Source of the DNA: Linnemannia schmuckeri
Lineage: Eukaryota; Mortierellomycota; Mortierellomycetes; Mortierellales; Mortierellaceae
Direction of reading: 5' to 3'
Length of the DNA stretch: 64,000 bases
Assembly (NCBI GenBank): GCA_029449235.1
Contig: JANATG010000006.1
Coordinates: 1,984,001 to 2,048,000, forward strand
Made by a program: the position numbers and the translations under genes. This document shows positions 1 to 13,210 of this stretch, piece by piece. Under the pieces are notes generated by a model. That model was given only the letters and a program-made list of their open reading frames with translations, did not search any database and had not been told where the DNA came from. How positions within the stretch are numbered: the stretch's first letter is position 1; each line of letters opens with the position of its first letter.

Positions 1-166
1 CTGGATAAACTTAGCCCTCTCTGCCAGCTGACAATAAGAGAAGGAGTACCAGGTACCATAGGAGGCAAACAAACCCATGGATACCCAAGTAGCTACTGCT
101 TCTCTTGTCTACTTACGATATTGATCTTTGACCATGAACCCGTGCACCCATAGACTGTATCTTCTG
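1..166 (-). CDS. possible 3' part of a split gene running off the left edge
   Basis: Two exon-like pieces can be read on the minus strand: 166-117 (preceded by a TAG acceptor, followed by GTAAGT) and 27-1 (preceded by a pyrimidine-rich tract ending in CAG). Joined, they keep one frame open for 25 codons, including residues GCTGSWSKINILAERAKF. The splice signals are good but the coding stretch is very short and I recognise no family. The rest of the gene would lie left of the window. It could be chance. Confidence 0.3.
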
Positions 167-733
167 CTAGACACTTCTTTTTTATGGCAAAAAAAGAGAA
201 ACAAGGGCATTTATGCATTTATGAATGCGATCGAAACTCGCTTCAATTGGTGAAAGGGAAAAAAGGGTACTCACTCCGTCGTTCCGATATTGATGTGGTT
301 TTGTTGTGCTTTCCTTTCTTCCTTTCTTTGGTTCACCCTTCTCACCCTCGTCGTCCTCCTGTGAAAATGGTAATCTGCTCTTGTCCCTCCACTTGCAATG
401 CTCACTTCAATGAATTGTGTGGGATGCTCTTTTCATCCAACCGATAGCAATAGGTCCAAAAAGTACCCTGGCGTACTATGGGGACGAAGAGACCTCGAGG
501 ATGATAACCCAAAATGGCCGAATTGCACATGCTGCACGAATTTATATCTTGTCTTATATTTGTTTGTTTTGGTTTGTTTGCCTATACGTTCTCGATCATG
601 GCCGAACCCACAAATGGTTCCTCTCCCGAGGATGGACGGACGGACGGACGGACGGACGACGCAGATGCGCACACACCAAGGAAAGTTTTTTGATAACCAA
701 AGCAAGCATGTTCAAAACAAGAACGACTGAGTC

Positions 734-768
<35 letters not shown>

Positions 769-2093
769 CTTTCCGTTGTTTTCATTTTCCTTCTCTTGTC
801 ATCCGGGTCAATCTTCCACAAGTTACCCAAGCCAAGCCCAAGAAGATGATAATGGAGAACAGTAGAGGAAAAAACAACGAAAGGCACAAACAAAGGGAGG
901 AAAGGGTAAGAGGATGAGAAAGGGGAAGGAAGAGCAGGAGAGGGATCATTCATATCACCGATTAAAGGAGGCCCATGGTCGGTGATGATTTGTCTGTTGA
1001 AAAAGGACCTCTCTTTTTTTTTTCTTTTTATGTTCGCCCCCCTTTTACTGCGCGCTTTTTTTTCCAGGTTTTGGCTTGTGCATGCTGTGCCATAATAGTT
1101 CATGCCTATCTATCAGGGAAAGAAAAAGGGAGTGGAGGGGGTGGAATCGTGGCTCCTTTTCAATCATGCCTTGGCTTGACTTGACTTGACCTTCTGATAG
1201 TCGGTCTTTGCTGCGCCGGCATGAACAAAGTGAGTCTCTTATTTGTTATCGGGGAAAGGAAGGGGATAGACATGGCAAGTCAAGGAGACTAGACTCTTCT
1301 CGATTTTACCCGCCATTTCTGTCATTCTGTACGTAGGGCACGCATTATTGAAACACATAATCATCCCATACACCCATGAAGGGCCATGGTGGTTATGTTT
1401 TTCATACTTTGTTGGGTGAGCGACTTATTTTTTTATCATTAGGCGCTAGAAGAGATGGAGAGAGAGAGGAGCAGCAAACTTTTGACTACTTAGGAACGAA
1501 AGGGAATCGTTGGATTTGGATGCCGTCATTTGCATCACCGTACGTGGAAAGGTCCCGACCCTTTGACATTTATCTTTGCTTCTGACTTTTCTTTTTACTT
1601 GAGCATAGAAGAAGAGCGTTGAGGGATCGATAGAAATGATGTATTGTTGCATGTTCCTTATCTTTGTCTGTTCATTTCAGGAGGTTAAACCAGCTTGTCA
1701 TTTTGGCGAGCACTTTGAGTGGCCCTACGATCCTTTGACCAGACGTGTTATGTGGGAGGAAGCAGGAGGAATATGAAGAAGCAGAGAACGAAGGCAAGAA
1801 AGAAGGCGGAGTGTTGTGGATCAGGAGGAGATGTCTCCGTTGTCTACTGCTATTTCTTCTAGGTGCCGAAGACAAGAATCCAACAGGCCTTTTTTTTCTT
1901 TTTCGACGCGTTTGTTACAGATGGTCATGTGATTCAGGTCCCTTTTCTGTGCCGTCCTGCCCGTTGGTTCTCACACAGTTGAACAGAAATATTCCCATGC
2001 GCACGTTTTGCTGACTTTCTTCTTCCTTTCTTCACTAACCAATCCTTCAAAACCCACACCCGCCAGCAGCAAGAACCAAATACAACGCACACT
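167..2093. other. intergenic region, no supported gene
   Basis: No reading frame here looks coding. It holds a short GGAC tandem repeat at about 635-658, a poly(T) run at 738-765 and scattered T-rich and GA-rich patches. The CT-rich 120 bp before 2094 are probably the promoter and leader of the M28 peptidase gene. Confidence 0.6.
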
Positions 2094-4703
2094 ATGGCAG
2101 ACCCCGCAGGAGAGAACCAACCCTTGCTGCCCACATCTAACGGTGGTAAATGACCCCACCTTGTGTTCGTTGTCTACGAATGACGCGCTCCATGTTCATT
2201 GTCTTGTTCACACAAAAGGAACTGTTCACCTTCGGGCTTCGAAAAAAAATAAATAAGAAAAGCAAGACTGTACCACTCATATTCTTTTTCACGCTCGCGT
2301 GCGGTTTCTTTTCTTGTTTTCTTTTCTATTGCCAGGGCCCCGTCAACAGGCCCCTTCAAGGACCCGTCGCTATGTGACTTATGGAGCAATTGCCCTCGTC
2401 TTTATCGGCATCAGCACCGCGCTCATGATTCGCCTTGTCAAGCCCCGAGGTACGTTCTCATCTCGGGGAACTCTTCTCAGCTGTACCGCGAACAATTCAT
2501 TGTCAGCATTCGAACCTTTGAAAGCAATAGCATGACACATCGGTCAGAAGGGTGGAATAGAGCGGAATAGATGAGCGTGAGAGTCTTATATTTCCAAAAA
2601 AATCTCACCATTCTCCATATTTTTGACTTCATTCAAATAGACGAGCCACCAAAGTCGCCACTTTCCGACAAGTTAACAACATCCGCCGTTTTCGGCCATC
2701 TAGAGGAACTCTATGCGATTGCATTGAAGCACAACAACTCGAGATCGGTCACTAACGGATATATGGCATCGGCCGACTATGTCCAGACGCAGCTAAGAAA
2801 GAAGGCGCACAAGTACTGCGACATTTCGACCCAAGAGTTCAAGGTCCCTGTGTGGTCTGAACTGGAGGCGCCCGAGTTGACCAGTACGGGCATTGGTTCT
2901 GTCGACAGCCATGTTCTTTACCAGAACAAGGTTGACTTTCAGAGTGAGTCAGTTGAGCACCTCACCAATACTCTACCATTTGTTGTCACACGACAGTGCA
3001 TAAAGAGGGTCGTATTTTGCCATGGATGACGCCGCGCACTCGTATTTTTTATTTTGAGGTCCCGCTAACGCAATTTGGTTTCCTTTTTTGTGTGCCTTTT
3101 GCTTTGCTTGAACAATTAGACTTGAGGTACGGTGGTCCTTCGGCGACGCTCAAGAGGCAGTCGATCCAGGGTGTCGACAACAGCGGCTGCTCTGCCAAGG
3201 ACCATAAAAATGTCAAGGAGAAGATTGCCGTCATCCAAGAGGGCGGGCCATGCGACCTCTGGGAAGCAGCCTACAACGCCGAAAACGTAAGTATCATTCT
3301 CCTCCTCGTTCCACGGATAAACCGCAGCATTTACGTGCCGCAACAAGTCCGAGTCGGAAGTAGTGGAGGAATCATGATCTAACCGTACATTTATATCTTG
3401 CAACTAGGCTGGGGCAACAGGAGTCTTGTTTTACAACAACCCCAAGCGTAAGGCGTTGTTGTTCTCTCGGATTCGCATCACGGCCTGGAAAGAGGGCGAC
3501 CCTTTGATTTCGATCCCAGTCTTGTCGATCACCAACTCGCTCGGATCGACTCTTCTCCAGAACCAGGACAAGGTCGAGTTGAACTTGAAGACGGTCAACC
3601 GTATGACAGTCGAGTCCACCATCAACGTCCTCTGCACCACCAGAGGAGGCGATGATGATGATACTATTGTCTTGGGAGCTCATTTGGACTCTGTCCCTGA
3701 GGGGCCCGGCATGGTCGACAATGGATCCGGTTCTTCGTCGTTGTTGGAAATTGCACTTGTCTTGGCCAAGGACAACTACAAGCTGAAGAACAAGATTGTC
3801 TTTGGATGGTGGGGTGCTGAGGAGATTGGACTCTTGGGATCGCGCCATTATGTCCGTGAGCTGGTCAAGGATGAGGACGCCAAGAGCAAGATTGCGATGA
3901 ACATGAATTTTGACATGCTTGCTAGTCCCAACTATGTTCCCTACGTAAGTTCGCATATAGGATGTCGCTAGATTCTTCGTGACAGCTCACTACTCCTGTC
4001 TGACCAATAGCTCTGTAACTATCGATAACATAGGTCCATGATGGCAAGACGGCACCAGAGGCGTTGGTCGGACCTTCATCCAAGATTGACCACCTGTTGA
4101 TCGAGTACTTTAACTCGAAGAAAGAAGGATACGAGTACACGGATATGACAGGAGGAAGCGACTTTTTGCCATTCCTCCTCGAGGGTATCCCTTCTGGTGG
4201 ATTGCTCACCGGCGCTGGCGAAAGAAAGACTATGGAGCAGCGGACTCACTTTGGAGGCTTTGCGAATGCCCCTTTGGACCCATGCTACCACCAAAGGTAA
4301 CGGACATGACTGTTGCTGTTTCTGGGAGCAATGATAGGAGGGGAGAGGGAGAAGAGGAGTATGAGAGCAGCAGGTGGGCGCCTGTGTTGTGTTGTGTGTT
4401 ATTTGGTTTTGATATGGCGCCATGGAGAGCCGCATGGCAGTCCCTCTTTACTGCAAGGGATCACGGAGTTTGGAAAGACGAGAAAAGCGAGTAAGCAAAA
4501 CAACGGAGCTAACCATATCTGTCGTCCTTTTCCCACATCCTTCCACCCTCTTGCAATTGTAAATTAGTTGTGATACCCTTGAGAATGTGAGCAAGAGGGC
4601 CCTTGGATTGATGGCACAGGCTGCGCTGTATGCGATCACAAAGTTGGGCAAGGCTGAGAACTTGCGTGAATGGCTTTCCAACACTGAGGCTGCCTTGTTG
4701 TAG
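2094..4703 (+). CDS. M28 family zinc metallopeptidase, membrane-anchored
   Basis: Seven exons (2094-2145, 2336-2449, 2641-2943, 3120-3286, 3408-3944, 4034-4296, 4568-4703) give a 523-residue protein. A hydrophobic segment near residues 29-48 (AIALVFIGISTALMIRLV) lies behind a short polar N-terminus, so I infer a type II signal anchor with the catalytic part in the endomembrane lumen or vacuole. A PA-like region precedes the peptidase domain. Di-zinc M28 ligands are all visible: AHLD (H304, D306), DNGSGSS (D316), GAEE (catalytic E350, ligand E351), NFDM (D381) and YHQ (H477). The family comprises aminopeptidases and carboxypeptidases; the substrate cannot be told from sequence. The start is the only ATG in a suitable leader. 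The exon 3/4 junction is least certain: a 12-nt extra exon at about 2996-3007 would also keep frame. Confidence 0.88.
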
Positions 4704-5360
4704 GAGAGCGGTAGGATGGAAGAAGTTGTAACTATAAAAAAAAACAACGTTGGGCCGTAGGATACACGACTACAGCGGGAGCGAAAGAGCTATCTATGTA
4801 TTCGTCGTGTTTTTTCAGTTGAGCTAGTGTCGATGAAGAAGGATGGGAAAGAAGGGAGGGGAATGATGGAGATGAGGTGTGCTCTTGTGCATCATGCAGG
4901 TAGTGTTGATTTCTGTTGAACTCCTTCGTTCCCTATCGATGGCTGTCTGTGATGAGAGAAAAGAGATTCCCATCAAGGCACTTTAGCAAAAACAAACAAC
5001 AACAATAATAATATCAACAAACAACAACTGCGCGCCCTTTCTTTCTTTCTTACTTCCAGGGAAGCAAACCCAAATAATCGAACCAATAAAGTCAGTCTTA
5101 CATTTCCCCAACAAGAGAAACGCGATTTCCTGACTATCTTTGGAGAAGGGTGTGTGAGAGTACCATACAGTACCTGCGAAAAGCATTTCAGTTGAACCAA
5201 TTGAGGTCAACTTGTTGAGAGGATAAGAAAGGAAGGGGCAACCATTAACCTTATCTTTCTTTACTCGCTGATGATCTGTCTCTTCAGTCTCTTACTCTCT
5301 CACCTCCAATTTCGTTTTGTTAGAAGGGTTTAGTTGCTCTCGGTATGTTTTCATGAGGTG

Positions 5361-5424
5361 TATGTATGTATGTATGTATGTATGTATGTATGTATGTATG
5401 TATGTATGTATGTATGTATGTATG
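5361..5424. repeat. (TATG)16 microsatellite
   Basis: Sixteen uninterrupted TATG units. A frame through it reads as a Tyr/Met/Cys/Val repeat, which is an artefact of the repeat. Confidence 0.95.
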
Positions 5425-8400
5425 TGTTTTACGCCACATTTGTGAGCACTTTCTCACTCGTTTTTTTTCTTTCTCATGACCAGACCTATTTACTTGTTGG
5501 GCTGTCTATGCTTGATGACTAGGTTCCGTCGTGTTGCGTATACACGCTTGCGTGTTTCTTCTTTTGTATTCTCTTCAACTTCGAAAAAGAAAGAAAAGGA
5601 TGCGCGACCTTTTTTGTAACCTGCAGTATCCATTTGGTCTTCGTTTTTCGTTGTTCAAGATGCCATGAATGGGTAAAGGGCACCAGGAATAAATTTCAAA
5701 ACGTGATCGTGGTGCTTGGGGCGCGTAGAAGATACTTCTCATGAGAAATTCGTGAGTATTAACCATATTCCGTTTCTTGTTTGTTGCTTACTTAGGGACA
5801 AGAAGAACAAGAGGAGGAGGAGGAAAAGATGATGAGCAAATCGGCTTTCTAGGAGGGTACTCCTGGATGGGTACTCTCGCTCTTTTCTCGGGGTCTGCAT
5901 CCGGGTAAGATTTTGCCTCGGAAACCAGTGTGCATAGTGACTGGAGTGAGAGAAGAAGAGGGTGGAGGCTCAACGAGCACTGAAGGACAGAGGACATGAT
6001 AGGACATGGCATGTAGCGACATGCATCGTACCTTTTTTCGCTCACTGTCTCTCGCATTCTTTTCCGTGATTTTCTGTCCTCTTGACTCTCCTTGGTCATT
6101 GACTGGAGCAGACGGACAGGAGCGGAAAGCAGGTGGGGGAGTCTAGAGGCAGGGTCCTTTTGGCCACGTACCCTTGCAGAGGGAAGATGAGACTAGCGCG
6201 TATTTTTTGTATGCAAGCGAAAAAGAGAGCCATGATTGAAAATTGAGGAATTGATGGAAGGACCGGAAGGGATGCGAGTGGATGTTCCTAACAGGCAGGA
6301 TAGGGTAGGAATTATGTCAAAGGGTAAGGGTTCAAAAAAATGGATGACAGATCCGGTGTTTATCATGACAAGGTATCCTTCATCCCCGATTCAAAAGAGA
6401 GGAGAGAGCTACTCTATTTTGTTTTTCAATCTCCTCCATTTTGTTATTAGTCCGTGAATTGCATTAGTGAATGGGGAGTCCCTGAAAGAAGGAAAGGAAG
6501 GGGAGACGAGGGAGCCCGATTATAGTAAGAGTTCATGCGATTTGGGATATGCATTGACAACCGATATGAGATGCGGTTGTGCCGTTTTTGTTTTGTGAGA
6601 ATATGAAAGATAGGCAAGAGAGCGACAACGAGAGTGAAGATAATCAAAGCGTCAAAGGTGTGTCTAGTGAAAGAGTGTAGGATGTATATGAGTTGTGTGA
6701 ACCAAAAAAGACCAACCCCCGAATTTGTTTTTGGATCCATCTATCGAAGACCATTGAACCTTGGAGAGATGAATGACAAGTCTACTTTACTCTTTCTCCT
6801 TATTTTTACCTCAACGATCAAAAACACGACATATCATCTCATTTTCATATTCGTGTTATGGAAAGCCGTTGAGGAGAGAAGGGGGCACGAACAAATTAGG
6901 AACGTGGGTGAAGAAAGACCAATTGAAGAGCAAGCAACCACCAACGGCCAGCATACAAAGAGCAGAATAACGGTGAAGCCAGACCTGACAACAACAGCCA
7001 GAATGCATATTTGTTTTGTTTTGTGCTTTGTGGTTGTTGTTTTAATTGTTGTTGTTGATGTTGATTTGAGGTTAGTATTTGCTCGAGTCCTACTTTTCCC
7101 ACAGAACATCGTATTTCAATTTTGAAGTTGGAATGAAGGGAAAAGGGCGCACCGATGAATGGCTCAAATGTAAACAAAACACACAAAGATGAAGAGGAGG
7201 GAAGGGCTAGAACTAGGCTAACAACAAACTCACAACCCCAGAGACTAAGAGTAGCAAAGTCCAAACAATCCATCGGTACAACATGTGTGCCTGCATCAAC
7301 CTTACAGCAAGTCTAGCTAATCGCACGAACTAGTGAATAACAACAACGGATACATGCAATGGCGCGAAAGGAACCATTGCAGTCTGGTATTTGTTTTTCT
7401 CTGTTCCCACCGCCAGTACCTGAAAAGAAATAAAGGAAACATGCGTGTGAATGTGATGAATATGTATGTTTTAAAAAGGGCCAGCCAATGGGGAAGGATA
7501 GAAAAGTCGCTCGATGTGATTGGTCAATGGACCACAGGGGAGCGTGTGTCTTTTTCGGTCCCTGAAGGTACGGAAGGTGTTGGTTCCGGACTGACGGAGG
7601 TGTATGTAATAACCATGTTAAGACATCAGAGACCCAACGACAGAGAGATACACCTTGGGGGATTAAAAAATGGGAAGGTTGGCCCTCTGTTGAGAGCATT
7701 TTCTTCCTCTTTACTCTTGAGAGCAGTTTACAGCATACATCCCCTACTCTTTTTTAATCATGGGAAGGAGGTTCTCTTAGAGGTGAGATTTTATGTATAT
7801 GAGAGGAAGTTTATTGTTTACTTTTGGATGGTTCTCGGTAAGAGACCGAAGTAATTCAAATGAATAGCTGTTGGCAGCCTTGTAGAATGGAATGAACGAG
7901 AACTAAAAAATAGCAAGGCACCTCTGTTCTTGAGAATGAACCATTCGCGAGTGAAAAGGGTCCAGAGTGTGCTTGTATGGGTTGAAAAGCAGTAGGACAT
8001 CATGCTTGAATATGACCAACAACAACATCGTCCAGAATAAAAACATGATCGAAGTATAGAAATTAAGAAAGGAGGATTAAGATGATCAAATGAACTAGCT
8101 AGGGGGTTTTTCTGAAAATAGAAAACAGGCACCAAGAAAGGAAAGCAACAACAAATAACAGACAGGCGGACTGATGTTCAACAGGGCAAGATATAACGAA
8201 GAAGAGACGTTGTTGACGGAAGGAGCCGACCAGGAAGGTTCCTCAATGGTTGTCACAGTAACTGACGCCATCCCATCGTTCTCTCTTAGTTGACAAATGG
8301 CGTATGACACTATGTTTTGCAAAGCCATTTTCCCAGGCGGACAGACAGATAAATAGAAAGTCAACCATGCAAAATACAGACAAAACCCCACATCTTAACG

Positions 8401-9642
8401 TCAGAAGGAAAAGACATGAATGTAGGCGAACACGAGAATAACAATGCAATTTTCAATTCAATTGTCATCTGCTGTTGGTTGTCAACTGCAACGGCTCGAA
8501 TATGGCACCAAATGAGAAAGATTAGAGTAGTGTGAGTAAGTTGAGAGCACTTTTTTTTACTTTCTGGTTTCTACTTCTTTTCCCTTCAGTCTCTTTGTCC
8601 TTCAAATTGCGCACACGAGTGTCCGCATGGTGTGCGAGCGGACTATAGACCACTCATCACTCAAGGGTCGAGAACAACAGCCCGGCTCGCTTCATTTACT
8701 TCCAAGAATATTCATACCGCTAACCAAGGTATTATTTTCCTGTCCACAATATTCAGTCCCTTCTTCAAGGTTATCTCGTTGGTCAAGAGTGGCAAGGTCA
8801 GCGACAGCATCATCAAAGGAACAACAACCGACTAGCAAGCTGACAATGTTCTTTTACTTCACTCTCTACCCCTTTGTCACGGTGCTCTCTGCAAATGGTC
8901 ACTCATTTTAGTCATTTGCCTATTGTAGGAGCTGAAAAAGAGCAGGGAAACAAAAATGAGGTATCACTTGGTTGCATTCCAGTTGTAAACTATATGGCCA
9001 AAATGAACAAGATGGAAGAGTATACTACTTTGCCTCTCTTGGCCCTCTTTTACTCTTTTCATCTTCGTTCTGTTTCTTTGCCCTGTTGCGTCCTTGCCTC
9101 CCATTGTATTTTTTCTCTCGCTGAACTACTACAACCACTAGAGGGTCTTGTTGTTATTGCGCTGGGCTCCCCAACCCATACAATCGTTCACTTGGTACAG
9201 TCTTTATTGCTGTTTTGTTTTGTTTTTATTATTTGTACGGTCCGTTTGACCCTTGCTCACCACTTTCACTTGTTGTGAACGGGCTCATCTTACTCTCTTC
9301 GAATGGCATTTGACCATTCAAATAAGATTTAGACCACTGCAATGATTGCTCTCTCTCCCTTTGAACGACGCGCATCCGAGGACATTCAACAAAGTACAAC
9401 TCAATTTGGCCTCCTCTCTTCTTTGGTAAACACAAGCACAAGGACAACCTCTGAGCGCCTTCCTTGCCTCTTCCGTCCACACATACACTGTACACTGCGA
9501 ACAGTAACAATCCAACAGCAGAACGGCAATCCTCCCTTCTGTCCCTTGCAGTTTCCAGGGAAAGTTCTCGCGGATCGTATGTACATCTCAAATCCCATGT
9601 CTGTTTCTTTCTCTAGAGAACCATTCCCTCCTTGTCCTCGCC

Positions 9643-9650
9643 TTTAAATA
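9643..9650 (+). promoter_or_regulatory. TATA-like box of the subtilase gene
   Basis: TTTAAATA lies about 210 bp upstream of the ATG at 9860 and is followed by a long C/T-rich leader with almost no G, typical of strongly expressed fungal genes. Confidence 0.5.
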
Positions 9651-9859
9651 CCAGGGTCACTCCCGCTTTTTTCTTGCTTTTTTTTCTTTTTCTTTAGCCT
9701 TCAAGACTCTCTTCATTTACCTTACCTCCCCCAACCTTCCCCCTCTCCCCTTCACCCTCCACCCCTCCCCGCCTCTACGGTAACCCCCATCCAGTCTTCT
9801 ACAGACATCGCCACCAACTCCTATCTACTTTCAACCCTCTCATCGATCCATTCATCAAA

Positions 9860-12553
9860 ATGAAGGTCACTGCTATCCTCTCTGCCCTTGCCGCCGTCAC
9901 CTTAGTTTCCGCTGGCACCTTCCACGACCTCGAAGGCCTCGTTGATGCCAACAACGTCGTCCCCAACAAGTACATTATCGAGTACCACGACGGTTACAGC
10001 CACTCCGATGCCAGAAACGCCTTGAACTCTCGCAAGGTCGACTACAAGGTCCGCAACGAGTACGACATCTTCAACGGAGCTGCCATTTCCGTCAACTCAA
10101 AGCACGACGGTCGTGCCATTGCTTCCCTCCCCGGTGTCAAGAACGTTTGGCCCATCACCCTCCACTCGATCCCCAAGATCCAGAAGAGCACTGTCAAGGC
10201 TACTGACCCCGAGGCCGTCTCCCTCCACCACATGACCGGAGTCGACGTTGTCCACAGAAAGCTCAAGTTGACCGGTAAGGGCATCAAGGTCGGTGTCATC
10301 GATACTGGTATCGACTACAAGCACCCCGCCTTTGCTGCCAAGGGTGCCACCGAAGGATGCTTTTCCCGCTACGGCAAGGACTGCCGTGTCAAGTACGGTT
10401 GGGACTTTGTCGGTGATGCCTACACTGGCGGCAACGAGCCCAAGCCCGACTCTGACCCCATGGATTGCCAGGGACACGGATCCCACGTTGCCGGTATTGT
10501 CGGAGGTGATGCCCGCAACATCACTGGTGCCCATGCCCCTCCTCAGCCTTTTGTTGGTGTTGCCCCCGAGGTCACCTTGGGTGCTTACCGTGTCTTTGGA
10601 TGCTCTGGTAACTCTGGTACCGATGTTCTCCTTGCTGCCATGGAGAAGGCCTTCAACGACGGCATGAACGTAAGTCTCTTCATTATTCATTGTTGACTGA
10701 TCATAAATTCTTATTTCAGAGACCATCAAATTTTAACCAATATCGTTTTATATAAAAAATAGATCATCAACATGTCCCTCGGAGGCGGATCATCCTACAA
10801 GGGCAACCCCACCGCTGCCCTCGGTGACAAACTCGCCAAGATGGGCTTGACCTTGATCGCCTCTGCCGGTAACGACGGTTCCGAGGGAGTCTGGATGGTC
10901 GGCAACACTGGTCTCGGTGACGATTCCACCTCCGTCGCCTCCTTCACCAACGCCTACGGTCGCTTCTATACCTTCGACTATGCTGGTGGCAAGTACTCCT
11001 ACTCCCCCGCCTCTAACTTTGGCAAGGTTATCGACCTCCCTGCCTCCGCCACCTTGGTCCCCCTCCTTGACAAGGCTGGTGTCCTCCAGGACGGATGCGA
11101 TGCCGCTGCTTATACTGACGTCCCCGTTGCTGGCAAGGTCGTCCTCGCCCTCGGTGACTACACTCGCTGCGGTTCTGGTGCCCGTGCCACCATTGCCAAG
11201 AACGCCGGTGCTGCCGGTCTTCTCACCGCCACCACCCCCGTCGGTATGACCAACATTGGAGGTATCCCTGGATTCGCTATGGCTTCTATCGAGAACGCCG
11301 CGGGAGAAGCTGTCCTTGCTGCCTACAAGAAGAACCCTGCCAATGTCATCACCTGGTCCAAGACTCCCTCGGATGTCATGGTTGAGGGAGGTGGCACCGT
11401 CTCTGATTTCTCGTCCTATGGCCTTGACGGAGACCTCCGCTCCAAGCCCGATATCGGTGGTCCCGGTGGAAACATCTTGTCGACTTACCCCCTCGCCAAC
11501 GGTGGTTATGCTGTCTTGTCCGGTACCTCGATGTCGTCCCCCTACGTCGCTGGTTCCCAGGCTCTTTTCTACCAGGGCAAGAAGAACGGCCCCCGTGGTC
11601 TTGAGACCCGTAAGATCTTCAAGAACACTGCCACCCTTACCAAGCTTTGGAAGGGCAAGAACTTGGTCTCTGCTGCCAAGCAGGGTGCTGGTCTCATCAA
11701 CGTCATGAACGCCCTCTCGACCACCGCCACACTTACCCCCGACCACATCGATCTTTTGGATACTGTCAACTTCCGTAAGACCCACAAGATCACTATCAAG
11801 AACTTTGGCAAAAAGACCGAGACCTACACCCTCTCGCACACGCCTGCCGATGCCTTGAACTCGTACTACGACGGCAAGGGCTACCCTAACCCCGCCATTA
11901 AGTTCGAAGAAGACTTTGCTACCGTCGCCTTCTCCCAGAACAAGGTCAAGATCCCTGCCGGCAAGTCTGCCACCATCACCTTGAACTTTGCCGAGCCCAA
12001 GGACGGTGATGCCAAGCAGTTCCCCATCTACTCTGGATATGTCATTGCCACCCCCTCGACCGAGGGCTCCCCTGCCGTCCACATCCCCTACACCGGTCTT
12101 AAGGGAGATGTCTCCCAGGTTCCCATGATGGACGTTCAACGCGGGTTCCCAAAGCTGAGCCAGATTGTTGGCAGTTCAATCGTCCCCGTCCCTGAGGGCA
12201 AGACCTGGGACTTCAAGAAGGAGACCGCCGTTATCTTGTACCGCCTCGGCTCTCACTCTCCCGACTTCAGCGCCAGGGTCTACGATGCTACCAACACCTT
12301 CAAGGGCTACCTCAGCACCTCCCAGGGCCCCGCTTACGGTTTCTCTGGTCGCCAGAAGAACATCAAGGATGGCCAAATTGTTCAGGCTGGTTACGTCTGG
12401 GACGGTGAGGTCTTCCCCTCCAAGAACTCGACCGCCCCCGTTGCCCTCGCCTCGGGCACCTACTCTGTCGTCGTTGCTGCCCAGAAGAAGTTCACCAAGG
12501 GTGCCTACCCTGCTGACTTTGAGGTTTACACCTTCCCCAACGTCAAGTGGTAA
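9860..12553 (+). CDS. secreted subtilisin-like serine protease (S8) with PA insert
   Basis: Two exons (9860-10669, 10763-12553) encode 866 residues. The N-terminus is a signal peptide (cleavage near residue 19), followed by an I9-like inhibitory propeptide (about 35-105). The catalytic domain shows the full triad: DTGID (D148), QGHGSHVAG (H206) and GTSMSSP (S526), with the oxyanion Asn in SAGND (N307). A PA domain of about 100 residues is inserted between His and Ser (roughly 378-478). The last 280 residues fit the Fn3-like region of large subtilases of the Vpr/C5a-peptidase type. I infer an exported endoprotease for nutrient or host-protein breakdown. Codon use is strongly C-ending, unlike most neighbours, and together with the TATA box and CT leader suggests high expression. 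The same bias creates long antisense open frames that are not genes. Confidence 0.95.
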
Positions 12554-12818
12554 ATTTTATGTCTTCATGACACAAAAGTAATTTATTTACCTTAGAATTT
12601 TCCTCACCCTTTTTTTATACGAAGAAAAAGCATTATTAAAAAGCACTGTATACCATCGTTTTCGTACCAAAAAACTCTTACTTTTTGAGCATCAAGTTCC
12701 GTTACAAAGGTCATGTTTGTGAATTGTGATTGAGAGGAATATGGACGAAAATATAAGGCGAAAGAGGGATGAAATTTGGGGGACCTTGAATTTTTTATAA
12801 TTACATTGTGTTTCTCCG
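12554..12818. other. 3' flank of the subtilase
   Basis: AT-rich 3' untranslated and intergenic sequence; no gene seen. The segmental copy begins at about 12819. Confidence 0.6.
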
Positions 12819-12898
12819 TATTCCTATTTTTGCAGCTTCGATGATGACAAGGATAAAGAAAGTGTTCGGTTATGGTCATCACCACCGGTATATTTGTG

Positions 12899-12948
<50 letters not shown>

Positions 12949-13210
12949 GCCGATCATCCTTTGTCCCTAGATACAGCTGCAGAGTATTAACGGTCCCTTT
13001 GTCAATTTTTTGAAATGATTTTAACCTTAGAACCGAGCCTTACTGTACATTCCAAGGGACGCGGCGTACCCAGAAAAGTACCAGGGCATCGGTATCCGTA
13101 TTGAGGACAATGTTGTGATTGGCAAGACAGTGCCTTATGTGCTGAGTGTTACAGCGCCCAAGGAGATTGTAGATATCGAGTACTGTTGCGCGTCAGCCAA
13201 GAGCGATTAG
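12819..13210 (+). pseudogene. broken 3' fragment of the Icp55/XPNPEP3 gene (duplicate)
   Basis: 12819-12870 matches the intron end and exon start of the intact peptidase gene at 19906-19958. The sequence then jumps to the equivalent of 21007 (end of exon 10), so about 1.05 kb is missing, including both metal-binding Asp residues and the His. The final intron contains a 48-nt poly(T) run absent from the parent. The last exon equivalent (about 13030-13210) is nearly identical to 21133-21308, including its stop codon, but a small insertion around 13041 (GAGCCTTACTG against GGGTCTG) shifts the frame near its start. With no start and no catalytic core this is a dead remnant carried along with the GST gene downstream. 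Confidence 0.9.
12900..12947 (+). repeat. 48-nt poly(T) tract in the pseudogene intron
   Basis: Uninterrupted T run inside the remnant of the last intron of the duplicated peptidase fragment. The parental intron (21023-21132) has only short T runs here, so the tract expanded or was gained after duplication. Confidence 0.9.

Larger units (their letters stand above)
4704..9859. other. 5.2 kb gene-poor region before the subtilase
   Basis: I find no convincing gene. Open frames are short, lack good starts or are low in complexity. Contents seen: a TATG microsatellite at 5361-5424, GA-rich stretches around 5800-6000, and a CT-rich promoter/leader at 9650-9859 for the subtilase. A short frame at 8632-8835 reads like protein (basic start, then a hydrophobic patch) but has no ATG. 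Confidence 0.55.

Noticed and set aside
7333..7854. 173-codon plus-strand frame
   Set aside because: Begins at GTG, has mixed composition without domains, and overlaps a similar-length antisense frame.
8632..8835. Short frame resembling a mitochondrial small protein
   Set aside because: No ATG in frame and no clear upstream exon; kept only as a remark in the intergenic entry.
10790..12139. 449-codon antisense open frame across the subtilase
   Set aside because: Product of the strong C-ending codon bias on the sense strand; Gly/Val/Asp-rich with no domain, and fully inside a clear gene.
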